A stretch of DNA of 64,000 bases from Ophiura sarsii (Eukaryota > Echinodermata > Ophiuroidea > Amphilepidida > Ophiuridae). Below the pieces are notes generated by a model. That model saw nothing but the letters and a program-made list of their open reading frames with translations, had not been told where the DNA came from and searched no databases. A program made the position numbers and the translations under genes. Positions 11,691 to 24,200 of this stretch are shown one piece after another. The stretch is taken from the NCBI GenBank assembly GCA_035610835.1, contig CM069448.1:4527607-4591606 (forward strand), written 5' to 3'. How positions within the stretch are numbered: the first letter of the stretch is position 1; every line of letters starts with the position of its first letter.

Positions 11691-12003
11691 TTTGATATGT
11701 CCCGTCTCTTACAGGGGCAGTATTTCGTTTCTATTGGCTAATATTATCACATTAATAATTAACCGTCTGTTGTGAATCTGTCATTATTGTGGTTACCAGC
11801 GAAGCAACATTCCCAATAGTTTTAGGTTGGATTATCCTCCGATGGCAGGTGTCGCCTTCTTCTCAATTGTATTGACTTTCAATATTTCACGCAAATGGCC
11901 AACCCGAAGGTAGAGGTGAAGGGGGAAGACCCAGCAGTGCGGTAATATTTTCATAATGCACCTCGTTAGGAAGATTTTACTTTTGATCATTTGCCTATAA
12001 TAG
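11691..12003 (+). pseudogene. Decayed duplicate of the leader promoter and signal-peptide exon
   Basis: ATG at 11956 opens MHLVRKILLLIICL and then an in-frame TAA at 11998-12000. This is the relative of the exon at 3548 (MDPVPKILLLLICL), with the donor GGTAAGT replaced by TAATAGT. Upstream sequence is also shared: TCTATTGGCTAATATTATCA near 11733, AACATTCCCAATAGTTTTAG near 11807, and CCCGAAGGTAGAGGTGAAGG near 11903 match the corresponding parts of 3170-3500. Loss of the donor and the stop mean it cannot act as the leader of a spliced secreted protein in the same way. Confidence 0.6.
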
Positions 12004-12289
12004 TAGTAGGCATAGCACACATAATATTCAAATGATTGAGACATGTACAAAATTGGTTTCAAATGAAAGATTGCAATGAAAGATTTATTTTCCTAAAAGA
12101 ATTATGACAATCGGTCAATGCATTCTTGTTGTACGGTGTTTTGAGATACTCGGAAAATGGCCGAAAACCTGCCAAAAACAGTAACAATGCCCACAAATAT
12201 AATTTATCAGGATTTAGAGAGCTCAATTTGTTAATAATGTAACATTCAAAACACCATTTACACATATTTCTTTAACAATTGAATATCTA

Positions 12290-13245
12290 TATCATCATCA
12301 TCCTTCGGCTGCAGAGCAGGCGACCACAAGTTTCTTCCATGCACGACGGTCTTGAGCAAGAGTGACAATCTGTCGATCTGCAATCATGCCTTCATTGTCC
12401 CCTAGTAAGCGTTGTATATATGTCAGATATGTTGTGCAAGGACGACCAGGTCTCCTTCGGCCATGTGTTGGTGCATAGGTGGCATACTTTTTTAGCTGGC
12501 TCTTCATCAGGGAGACGGAGTATATGGCCAAGGAATCTCAGCTGGCGGCGCTTTACATGGTGGATAAGAGGCTCTGTCTTGTTCATGTCATAAATTGTGG
12601 TGTTTGGGACATGATCCATGCGCTTGATGTTTAGCATTATCCTGTAGCAAGAGGTAGCGAAGGCATTTATTTTGCATTCCATATCTTGGGATATCACCCA
12701 GGATTCACATCCATACAGTAAGATGGTCACACAGGTGGTATTGAATAATTTCATCTTTGTTGTGATACCTATTTGAGGGCTCCTCCAGAGACGTTCTAAC
12801 TTCCAAAAAGCGCACCATGCTAATGCCTTGCGTCTCTTAAGATCACTTGCACCCGATGCCATCATAGAGCCAAGATACCTGAAATCAGTCACATGGTTGA
12901 TGGTATCCCCATAGACCTGAAGTGTCGGGTGAGGATTGCAGTTGGCAGTCATGTACTCTGTTTTAGATACGCTAATGTAGAGGCCGAGGTCTTTTGCTGC
13001 TGCAGCAGTTTTTGGTCAGCTGCGTCTGGGCTCGTGGAATTGTTGTCTCGAGTAAGGCAATGTCATCAGCAAAGTCTAAGTCGTTGAGAACAATGGCAGG
13101 ATGACGCCTCGAACGACGTGGATGTGTCACAACTCCTGAGTCAGGATCAGATGTGGCCTTCGTCAATAGGTAGTCTACCAGTATCACAAATAGAAATGGA
13201 GCCAGAACGTCACCCTGTAGCACTCCAGTGTATACCATGTTAAAT
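12290..13245 (-). mobile_element. 5'-truncated RTE-like retrotransposon copy
   Basis: On the minus strand this encodes RT motif B (GVLQGDVLAPFLFVILVDYL, near 13210), motif C (FADDIALLE, near 13060) and the C-terminal part with VTILLYGCESW and a DRRAWKKLVVACSAAEG end (near 12300-12360). The C-terminus resembles that of BovB/RTE proteins (a DREAWRAAV-type block). The frame breaks near 12960 and 12530. The 3' end is TGATGATGATATAG after the stop at 12298, a short-repeat tail typical of RTE elements. The start at about 13245 is a 5' truncation. Confidence 0.88.
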
Positions 13246-14030
13246 AAAAAAAATATGGTAAAATTATATTGCATTAAGCTAAAATAACCTAGTGAAATTG
13301 GTCATTTTGACCAGTTTTACTGACTGCAAATCAAAAAAGTGACTAAGTCCAGCTAATTAATATGCGTAAATGTTATAAATCCAGATGTGAATGGTGTATT
13401 GCAATCAAACTTGGTATTATGGCTAATTGTACGATACCCAATCGTTTAAACTATAATTTAGTTTCATAAGCTCATTAAATATGCAAATTAGCTAATTATC
13501 TATTCAAGTCATTGATATGCAAATCGAGCAATGTCCGACAATTTTTGTTCCCATTGTAAGAGTGATCGGTAATAGATATATAACATGTATACCCAATTTG
13601 ATTGACAAATATTGATGGATTTAGAAATTAAACAAGCTTTTCCATTTCTTAAATACCCATATTCAAATTCTCAGTCTTTTCCTCACACGAGGCACTCAAA
13701 GGATGCAAAAACTGAGCATATCACTAAATTGATTGAAGTGTTTAGTACAATATCTCAGGTTAGGTTTATTTAAATCGGCCCAATATATTCAAGTTCAGAG
13801 CCAATTTCAAAAATGGGTAAAAACAGTCATAACTAAAAAACCTGATGATAAGTATTTATACCTGGATCAAGGTTATATAGTCCAAAGTCATGACTACCAT
13901 ATATGGCAAGCTCACTGCCCTACAGGGAGTGCCTCATGTGAGGATAATTAATTTTATATAGGGATGTTTTTCAAAGTGGAGCTGCATACATTATATGAAA
14001 AGATTGTTTTGCATAAGGGCTTACAGACCA
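13246..14030. other. AT-rich non-coding stretch, nothing recognised
   Basis: No exon or repeat that I can support. Confidence 0.4.
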
Positions 14031-14038
14031 CTCCTACA

Positions 14039-14192
14039 TGTTACTCATTTTGCATGATCAATTAATCCAAATATTGTATGGCTGTCTTCATGACTTGGAT
14101 TAGTGCATCCATGCACGCCAATTGAGGCAACAATACAAAACCACATTCCACATCGTGAATAGCCATCCATTCAATAATGCAAAATGAGTAAC
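14039..14192. mobile_element. MITE-like palindrome, GTTACTCATTTTGCAT ends (copy 1)
   Basis: GTTACTCATTTTGCAT and its complement close a 154-bp segment. A second copy, inverted relative to this one, lies at 52884-53041, where similarity continues outside the palindrome (AGTGGTCTG, GCAAAACAA-type flank). The palindrome is therefore part of a larger repeat family. Confidence 0.55.
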
Positions 14193-14569
14193 AGGTAGAA
14201 GTGGATGTAGGGATTTATGCAACACAGCTCTTCATATGTTGTTGTTCACTGGTGTAATGCTCCCAGTGGCAGACTCTGTGTGTGTGCATTATGCTATGCC
14301 TAATAGTAGGTGATGGTTTCATAGAAAAAACTGATATTTTTTTGTAAAATGGCAAATATGATTCTATTTTGCCTAACAAACCAGTACAAAATGCATGATC
14401 ATCCCATGTAAAGTGCACACCTTATACATGCCTTAGGCGTAAAGAGGCGCATGTCATAAATAATTGTTATTTATTAATCCATACGATAACTTATTGATAG
14501 AAGAATCTAATTTAGATCATTTCAATCATCTTAATAAACGACGATAGTAGTCACTCTACCATGATATCG

Positions 14570-14890
14570 TTCCATCCAGGCATGAAACGTTTCCATGGTT
14601 ACACCTAAACCTAGGGATATTCTGACCATCTCGTTGTGTCACTTTTTTTGGATTGTTCTTATATTTTATCATTAGAATATTAGAATATTAAATGAGACAC
14701 GTATCCATGGTTACACGAAAACACAGGGATATTTTGATCCTACTTCGTTGTGTCACAGCTATTCTTTGGATTGTTCGTATATTTTATCATTAGAATAGTA
14801 AATGAGATACGTAACCATGGTTACACGTAAATGCAGAGATAATTTGACCTCACCTCGTTGTGTCACAACTATATTTTGGATTGCATTATA
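14570..14890 (+). repeat. About three tandem units of ~111 bp
   Basis: CCATGGTTACAC recurs at 14593, 14705 and 14815, each followed by AGGGATAT-type sequence, TCGTTGTGTCAC, TTTGGATTGTTC and TATTTTATCATTAGAATA. Units are about 80-90% alike by eye. Confidence 0.75.
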
Positions 14891-14953
14891 TCAAAGTGGT
14901 TATCAACGTAGATTTTCAGAAAGAAGACATAACTGTTTCATGATAGTGTAGGC

Positions 14954-15393
14954 CAGGCTTTCTCAACTAGATTTACTGATGATCCACATTTTAGTAACCA
15001 ACTTGTTGAAGCTCCACTTGGGGTCCAGGGGCGGCGGTGGTCCAGGGGCAGCGCCTCCCGAAGCTCCTGGTTTTTAAAAAAAAATTTAACTAACTTAAAT
15101 CGCCTCTCGAATTTACAATTCAATTTATTTTTCGGAGGAAAACAGGGCTCGGTGTGGTGGTGGGGAAAGTTTTTTCTCGCGGATGGTTGATTGGTTGATT
15201 TTAGTAGGCCTATGAAATCTGGCTATATCATGATATGATATATATATATTTTTTTGTTATTTAATTTATTTTTTAATGTATTTATTTATTTATTCATTTC
15301 TATTTATTTTTATTTTCATTTTTTAAAATTGATTTTGTAACCACTCTCGCGCCACTTAGGATGCCTTGATGCGCCACAAGTTAAGAAAGCCCG
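14954..15393. mobile_element. hAT-like non-autonomous element, 440 bp
   Basis: The ends are CAGGCTTTCTCAAC and the complement of CGGGCTTTCTTAAC. The flanks are GTGTAGGC (14946-14953) and GTGCAGGC (15394-15401), an 8-bp target duplication with one mismatch, as expected for hAT. The interior is AT-rich with no transposase frame. Confidence 0.7.
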
Positions 15394-15401
15394 GTGCAGG
15401 C

Positions 15402-16534
15402 CATACCTTTTTATGCAATAAATCGGAAGTCATGCGCCGATTCAATTAAATGTAGAATGGGCTTGGTGCGATTCTCCTTTGTATGATGTTATGCATGGCA
15501 ACATGGATAACCTCCATTGGAATAGTGAAAGATACACAGCGTGCTTACTCCACCATGATCCCATTCTCTTTACAATTTTTTCTCTCGCTAAAATGTTGCC
15601 TAATTCCACAATGGTTTGAATAGAGTAACACTATGCCAAACAAATCTTCTGCCATGCGCAGATATTTAGGCCTAATAAACATTAGCATGCTCATTCAAGA
15701 GTACTAATAAGAAATTCCAACCCCTAGCCCAAGAAAATAAATTAATGAAATAAGTTAAAAAAGAGAAAGAAATGGAAATAAAGTCTCTCATACTAAAACG
15801 CTATAACATAAATCGTCAAATGATTTCGGGTCGTACATGTGCTACAACCAGTTGCGCTTACTAGTATTTTAACCAAAGCCCCTCTTCGCTTGGGTGTTTA
15901 TAGTGACTCGTCAAAGTTGGGGTATGCGGGTTGTTTCAGCCAGCGAAACTTTTATTGTTTTATAAATTTCAAACATGGTATATATGTTGTTTAACATAAT
16001 GTTTAATTTTAAATATAGTTCAATTTTAATCATAAACATAGGGATCTTTATAAATTTCAGATTGAAATACTTCTACTATGAAATTAATTATGCTGTGAAT
16101 AAAAAAAATACGAAGTTTAAGCCTGTTTTTGCAAATGCTACATATATGGAATGCGAGGAACATGTATCACGCAAAGTTATCTACGCACACCCGGCGTCCT
16201 ACAAGTTGAACCCATTTATGGCATTGTGGATTATGTCTACTTTGCTATAGGCTTATTAATGTATTACACACGATGACATTTTGGTTTCTAATTAATTCTA
16301 CAAGTTTTCTCTATCCAAGTATGTTTTCGGATTGACACTGCAAATTATTTAAACATAAAGTTTTAAAAAGGAATCGAAACTTTTGGTACACCCTGTATTA
16401 TTTGAAATGGAGTTATCCGTCATCCATGCAAGCAACCCCATTTAAAATGTACACTCTCTGTGGACACGATTAAGGTGATGTCTTCTATAAGGGGGTGCAT
16501 GCATTTCAATGAAATAGCTTAATGCATATAACAA
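15402..16534. other. Non-coding stretch; one possible transposon terminus
   Basis: No exon supported. GGTACACCCTGTA at about 16389-16401 resembles the outer end of the TA-flanked foldback family, but no partner end was found. Confidence 0.4.
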
Positions 16535-16542
16535 GTCCGCTC

Positions 16543-17959
16543 CAGTGGCGGATCCAGGCACATTTTAGGGGGGGGGGGGGAGGGCCCCAAAAAAGAGATT
16601 TTGCCGGTACCATCCAAGCGGTGCACAGCACCGCCCTACGAGCTATGCTCGGACAGGGGGGTGTCTGAGGGGGGATGTGCCCCCCTGAGAAGTAGAAATT
16701 TTTTCAATTTTCGAACTCATTTGGTGCGATCTGGTGTATACTTTTGACCAACATTTTATCGAAAAGCCACCTCTTCATTTCCAATAAATATTTTGTTTTT
16801 TTATCAATGCACAAAAGAAGTTGAGCATATTATCTTGATATATTTTGGATTTAAGTATAGATGATTTAAAAGCTCGAACAGGGGGGAGTCTGAGGGGGGA
16901 TGTGCCCCCCTGAGAAGTAGAAATTTTTTCAATTTTCGAACTCATTTGGTGCGATCTGGTGTATACTTTTGACCAACATTTTATCGAAAAGCCACCTCTT
17001 CATTTCCAATAAATATTTTGTTTTTTTTATCAATGCACAAAAGAAGTTGAGCATATTATTTTGATATATTTTGGATTTAAGTATAGATGATTTAAAAGCT
17101 CGAACAGGGGGGAGTCTGAGGGGGGATGTGCCCCCCTGAGAAGTAGAAATTTTTTCAATTTTCGAACTCATTTGGTGCGATCTGGTGTATACTTTTGACC
17201 AACATTTTATCGAAAAGCCACCTCTTCATTTCCAATAAATATTTTGTTTTTTTATCAATGCACAAAAGAAGTTGAGCATATTATCTTGATATATTTTGGA
17301 TTTAAGTATAGATGATTTAAAAGCTCGAACAGGGGGGAGTCTGAGGGGGGATGTGCTCCCCTGAGAAGTAGAAATTTTTTCAATTTTCGAACTCATTTGG
17401 TGCGATCTGGTGTATACTTTTGACCAACATTTTATCGAAAAGCCACCTCTTCATTTCCAATAAATATTTTGTTTTTTTTATCAATGCACAAAAGAAGTTG
17501 AGCATATTATTTTGATATATTTTGGATTTAAGTATAGATGATTTAAAAGCTCGAACAGGGGGGAGTCTGAGGGGGGATGTGCCCCCCTGAGAAGTAGAAT
17601 TTTTTTCAATTTTCAAACTCATTTGGTGCGATCTGGTGTATACTTTTGACCAACATTTTATCGAAAAGCCACCTCTTCTCTTCATTTCCAATAACTATTT
17701 TGTTTTTTTATCAATGCCTGAAAGAAGTTGAGCATATTATACTGATATATTTTGGATTTAAGTATAGATGATTTAAAAGCTCGAACAGGGGGAGTCTGAG
17801 TGGTGATGTGTCCCCCCCTCTCTTTCTTCTTCCTCTCTTTCTTCTTCCTCTCTTTCTTTTTTTTTTCTCTTTTTTTTTCTTCCTTTTCCCTTTTTTTTTT
17901 GGTAGAGGGGGAGGGGGGGGGGGGGCCCGTCGTGCCCCCCCCCCCTGTATCCGCGCCTG
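16543..17959. mobile_element. hAT-like element carrying a 225-bp satellite
   Basis: The left end is CAGTGGCGGATCCAGG (16543) and the right end is the complement of CAGGCGCGGATACAGG (17959). Both sides are flanked by the exact 8-bp duplication GTCCGCTC (16535-16542 and 17960-17967), the hAT signature. There is no transposase; the interior is about five units of a 225-226-bp repeat, then a pyrimidine-rich and G/C-homopolymer tail. The element ends 33 nt before the exon at 17993, inside the intron. Confidence 0.85.
16660..17815 (+). repeat. 225-226-bp tandem repeat, about five units, inside the hAT element
   Basis: The mark CCCCCCTGAGAAGTAGAA recurs with its TGAG at 16686, 16911, 17137, 17362 and 17588, spacing 225 or 226 bp. 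Units are nearly identical; the last decays near 17800. One unit has a TC change in the C run, and the last has a short CTCTT insertion. Confidence 0.92.
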
Positions 17960-17992
17960 GTCCGCTCTAACCATTGTCTACCATGTCTATAG

Positions 17993-18232
17993 GGCATATA
18001 CAAGATGTCAGAGGCTATATATGTGCAGTAGGACGAGAAAGAGACGAATACGGAATATGGCGATGGGTTCTACCGTATGCTTATCCTTGTGGATGCACCC
18101 GAGTTATAATGGGAGGTATGAATATAGACACTCCTAAGCGGCACTTCAGACCAGTGTACGTTGACGAGCCTCTGTACTCGGATAACGTCGGAGAGATACA
18201 AAAACACTATGGGCTTCAATGTTACAGAAAAG
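17993..18232 (+). CDS. Exon: unassigned Cys-containing module (phase 1-1)
   Basis: A 240-nt exon between TCTATAG and GTGAAC encodes about 80 residues with four Cys, including a CGC pair in WRWVLPYAYPCGCTRV and a later FRPVYVDEPLYSDN block, ending LQCYRK. It has no stop, keeps codon phase with the HYR exons and is not low-complexity, so I regard it as real. I do not recognise the family. By eye, the CGC pair followed about 15-20 residues later by a hydrophobic PVYVDEPLY strand recalls the second half of IL-17-type cystine-knot cytokines, but the spacing is not exact and the final CTC-type motif is absent. Other cystine-knot families are equally possible. Confidence 0.6.
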
Positions 18233-21200
18233 GTGAACACTTTTAACATTGTTTTAGGTAAACTATACAATGTCGTATCAATTTAAATGTCCATTTATAT
18301 GTGTGCGGGGTTGTGTGTGATATTAGTCTTTCATCAAGGTTTTGTGGGGGGGGGGGGGGGGGGGGGGGGTGTGTGACTGTGAGTACCTAAAGAGAAGTGT
18401 GATTGCCCTCTGTAAAACAATCTACTCGCTCCGTTCGGCGCTCGACGGGTCGGCCTCATGCATCGCTTGGCTCGGCGCTCGACAGGTAATTTTGCAAGGT
18501 GTCTTTGACAAAGACTACTGTGAGATGAGTGAGGTTCGATTGCCGTCATCTTTTCATTAAATGGCGCAAACTGAAATCTGAGTTGGTATATCTGTAACAA
18601 GTGTGCGGTTATTTTTTTTACAACCTTATCACTTGGGTCCAATTTGAGCGTTCCATATCTATATTACAAAGCATTCCATTGTATCCCATTTTCACTAAAG
18701 GTTATGTGGTGTCTAATCCATAGACTCACACGGAACAAAATGAACAAACTGTTGATGCGTGTACTATAAAACACACACAGTTTAGATAGGCCTAGGACTC
18801 TCATGTGATATGAAAGGCTAATTCATGACACAGGTCTGCCCTATTTTCAGTACTTCACACCTGCAAGAAGTGAGCTCCAATTCTTCGATGGTTCAGGATA
18901 ATCTGTACGAGGTTCTTTGACTATGTTTGTGATTACTTAGTACATTTGACATACTTCTTTTTCAGCACCAAATTTCGAGTACTGTCCTGCCGACCAGTCA
19001 ATGTCAACCGACCCCCAACTACCTACAGCGATGGTGACATGGCATACACCTGAAGCATACGATATATTAGGAGACATGTCTGCGATTACCTGTAGTAAGG
19101 ATTCGGGTTCACACTTCCAAATTGGAGAGACTAATGTCACCTGTAAAGCTACGAACAAGAATGATACGGCAATGTGCAACTTCACAATAGCCGTAAAAGG
19201 TATGATCAACTTATAACCTAGACCTATACGATGTGATTTGAGAAAAAATATGAACTGTTCAACCACCTCCCGGGTTCAACATTATTATCAGTAGATGATG
19301 TTATGTTATCACCATGGTGCTAAATTTCAAAAGGATAGAAATAATATTCTTTGCCGAGACTAACATTGCATAATGTGATCAGTACTGTTGTTTCGGTTAT
19401 CAGAAACTTCCTTGACCCAATGGTATTGGGAGAGCTGCATTGAAAATGGTGAATGTTACAATCTAAGTGCGGATAGTGGTTTGCGCCTGAATTGGCTGCA
19501 CCCTAGATGATGCGATCTGATTCTGATGATTCACCAGCAGCGACATTACAGCGCTTTGAACCCTTTGGAAATACTGATTCTTATTATTTAATATTATTAT
19601 AATGGCTAATTGGCTCCCTATTATTGCAAGACAATATCGGCTAGGATACGATAAAACTTACATATATATTTCAAGGTGTTCTCGGTCGTACCTTCCGGGT
19701 ACTTCAACTTGCTTTCGCACTTGCTTTCGCTCAATAACAGCTAGGCATTTAAAAAAGATATTACAAAGTTGGTTCTGATATATTATTTTTTTCAGACAGG
19801 GAAGCACCTATCTTCATAAATTGTCCAGCAATCAGAACATCAGAACCAACCCTTCCTGAAACTTCAGCAGTGGTGGAAAACCCTGAAGCTAAAGATAATT
19901 CCAGACAGGCGCCTCATGTTTTCTGTAACAAAGAGGATGGTTATAAATTTCCTGTTGGAAAGACTGAGATTATCTGTGAAGCGAGTGATGCAAGTGAAAA
20001 CAAAGCAAAGTGTAATTTCATCGTACACATAATTGGTAAGCTACCGATATCAACTCAATCATATGATGAATATGAAACGAAATAACTTGGACGTAACGTC
20101 ATACACTATTTGTCTCGTTTATATGTTTTTAAGGCCAATTGATTCCCACCAATATAATATTGTGCTGGAAGATGTATGCACAATACTTCATTGTATATAC
20201 CTCAATACGTCGGTGGTATAATGACGTATAGTGTATACGCCACTCTGTAAACACAAGATATTAGTAGCTTTTTGTGCTCACCAAATCTATTGTTTCATTA
20301 CCAATTATCAAATAAACTTTAGGCTTTGAACGTTGTCAAAATAGTTAAGGAAACGTTATTTCAAAACAATAAATAGGTTATGAATCACCAAAAAAACCAA
20401 CGTTTACCATACGTCACTATGTAATACCCTCAACCATACGTCATTATGTAATACCACCGACGAATGTAGGGTATTCTTCGTCAGATATTAAGACAAAAAA
20501 TGGCATAGCTAGGTTTAACGCTCATAACGCTTAAAAAAAAAGTTTCATGGCGGACTATATACTACCATCGGTAACTTTTTATGTGGCGAACTTTACTTGG
20601 CGTAAGGTTCAGAGGCAGGGACTCCCATTAAGTTGGAACAATTTTACAACTTTTTAATTTCGATTTTTGATGTTTCATTTGGATGCAATCTAGATCCACA
20701 GGAACCTGCATTCAGTTTTTGTCCGGAGACACAAACGAATACTACCTTACATGGTCAGTCTCTCGGCGTGGCAGAATGGAACCACCCTCTAGTTACTGAC
20801 AACTCTGGAGTTACCCCTAATGTAACGTGTGATGTAGAGTCAGGATCCAATTTCACAATCGGACGAACTAAGGTTACCTGCATGGCTAGTGATACGAGTG
20901 GTAACAACGCAACGTGCCATTTCACTGTCAGCATAATCGGTAAGCTAACCGCAATTAATTCTCTCATTTTTATAACGATCTCATGAATCTCATGAAACGC
21001 TTGACTAATACAGGGCGGCTTGTTTTTGATGGTTTCTTTTTTCAATTTCTTGGCATTCAAACCTTAACTTTTTATGTGGCGAGCTTATTTGGCGTAAGGT
21101 TCAAAGGAAGGAAATCCCATGAAGTTATCTTAGAGGTTGGAACAAGTCTCCAACTTGTTTGATCTTGATTTTTGATGTTTCATTTGAATGCAATACAGAT

Positions 21201-24200
21201 CCAGAGGAACCTGCATTCAGTTTTTGTCCGGAGTCTCAAACGAATACTACCTTACATGGTCAGTCTCTCGGCGTGGTAGAATGGAACCACCCTCTAGTTA
21301 CTGACAACTCTGGAGTTACCCCTAATGTAACGTGTGATGTAGAGTCAGGATCTAATTTCACAATCGGACGAACTAAGGTTACCTGCATGGCTAGTGATGC
21401 GAGTGGTAACAACGCAACGTGCAATTTCACTGTCAGCATAATCGGTAAGCTAACCGCAATTCATTACTTCATGAATAATCGCGATAGCTGCGTACCAAGT
21501 GCGTTCCAATCAAATTAATCGTTAGATGAGAACGCGCACGCCGAGCGCGGGTTACTAACAATTGCCCGAAAGTACTGCGCCAAAGTGTTCCATTGTTTTG
21601 CTCACTGACCGACCAACAAATTAACGCCTTACGCCCCTAAACTGAATATTCAATGAGTTATGAGGAAGCACGATTAAAGCTTATTTCTGATTGGTTGAAT
21701 GATAAAAATGTTAATGAGGGGATGACCCGGCTTGGACTGTTTCAATAACTAAGAAGGGGTGGACAAAATAAACAGAAAACTAATTAATTATTAGCAAGAT
21801 TATATCGGTACTAATCAACGATTTGGATAAAATATGCATCTTTTTCAGTAATGAATGAGAATAATGACTGCTTAACAACTGTTTTCGTTAATTTTATTTT
21901 GAAATCCTCGGGTTTTGTTCTGGTCATTCGGAATTGTCCCGAGGGGCGCAGCAATTCCTCAGACCAGAACAAAAACCTCTGATTTAAAACAAATTCACGA
22001 AAACAGTTGTTACGCAGTCATTATTCTCTAATCAATTCTCTCGTTTTTATAACGATCTCATGAATCTCATGAAACGCTTGACTAATACAGGGCGGCTTGT
22101 TTTGGTGGTTTCTTTTTTCAATTTCTTGGCATTCAAACCTTAACTTTTTATGTGGCGAGCTTTACTTGGCGTAAGGTTCAAAGGAAGGAAATCCCACCCA
22201 TGAAGTTATCTTAGAGGTTGGAACAAGTTTCCAACTTGTTTGATCTTGATTTTTGATGTTTCATTTGAATGCAATAATATAGATCCAGAGGAACCTGCAT
22301 TTAGTTTTTGTCCGGAGTCTCAAACGAATACTACCTTGCATGGTCAGTCTTTCGGCGTGGTAGAATGGAACCACCCTCTGGCTACTGACAACTCCGGATA
22401 TACCCCTAATGTGACGTGTGATGTAGAGTCAGGATCCAATTTTACAATCGGACGAACTAACGTCACTTGCATAGCTAGTGATGCGAGTAGCAATAAAGCA
22501 ACGTGCAATTTCACCGTCAGCATAATCGGTAAGCTAACCGCAATCAATTCTATCATTTTTATAGCGATCTCATGAAACGCTTGACTTTAACAGCATAGCA
22601 AATTACTGCGTAGTGTTTATAAGTTCATGTAGTAAACTTTGGTATTTGAGTTATTCATGTTACTATTCGTGTAAATCTATCAGAATTTGCAACATTTAGA
22701 AAACATCCACAAAAAATGTTTCACATTCGGGGTACGACATGTAGTACTATTATTTAATAGCATCATGGTTATTCAAAAAACAAATAGACCTACACGTTGC
22801 CCTCGAATGTATTTCAAAAAACAAGTGTTAATGTTTGCTGAACTGACCACCGCAGTAAAGTATACTCATATTCTAATTCTAACCCTGTTTGCTGTAACTT
22901 GAGCCGAATTAAGGCGCCAGATTTTCATCGATATCAAATTGGTATTGGTCTGTAACTGTGGTCGTTTCTCTTCCTGTTAATCTATGACATGTATGATGGA
23001 GCAATGAGTGCACAAACTCTACGTAGCTCCATTTCAGCATTTGCAGTCCGGACTTGCAGAACGGCGATTTTCATTTGACAAGTTTTAAACATTCTCGATT
23101 ACTTCACATTCTCGATTACTTCACATTCTCGATTACTTCACAGCTCTGCCGCAGGACTGCTACGATATTCTGCATACGTATGGCGAGACTACCAGTGCTT
23201 TGTACGTTATATACCCGATACAGGCAACAGCCATCGAAGTGTGGTGTGACATGGATACTACGGGAGGTGGTTGGACGGTAAATACATTGGGTATTACCTT
23301 CATGTCATACCCTGTCACACTGTTGCGTATAGAGCTAACGTGTGCCCGACGTTTTGGACATTTGGGTGTACGTCTGTGTAAGTTGTCATTAATTCGTAAC
23401 ATTTTTGGCATGTGTTGTATTCGTTAGCGGTTCGCTTGGGGTTCACAGAGGTACGCGCCGTTTATGGACGAATGCGCAACGTATACCCAACGTGCGAAAC
23501 GTTCACGCAGCGATTGTGAAACTTATAATTAAAATTTGAACATGCTCAAAAATAGGCTTAAACCCCAGCGTACCCCTGCGAACCCCTAGCGAACAGCTAA
23601 CGAATACAACGTATGCCAAATATGTCACAAACGAATGACAACTTACACGAACGTACACCCAAATTTCCAAAACGTCGGGCACACGCTATACGCAACAGTG
23701 TGACAGGGCCTTTAGAGAGACAGAGTTAGACCGTGTTCCCACTATAGGAAATGATAGCGTCCGAGTCGACAAAAATATCGCGTTATTAGGCATTTGGTAC
23801 CACGTCGTAGCATCAAGACTACCTCATTGAGGTTGTCTCGTTGCTACAATCTGAGGTAGCATCGAGATTATGCTGGTTCCCTGCATCAATGGGCTCCACA
23901 CAACTTATCCATAGATGCAGGTACGCGCCGATTTCCACTCAAATCTGATTTGCTGGCATAAAAGTCATGCATATTCATGATTGACACAAAATAGATCCAC
24001 AAATAAATTTGATCAAGCCAGCGTCACGCTTAGTATGATAACAAATTTGCTAATTGGCACAAACTACACGTGTATCTGCGCTAACCACAGCGCCGGACTT
24101 CACGCGCACATACACGCATGTCATATCGCGCTCCCCATCGCGCCGTAGCTATATGGCAGCGCGACAATGCATTCAGCGTTCGATGCGGTATCTCAGCTAC

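Noticed and set aside
16929..17974. Minus-strand frames with repeated SSKIEKISTSQGGTSP-like text
   Set aside because: They follow the 225-bp satellite inside the hAT element and repeat with it; no start or domain.
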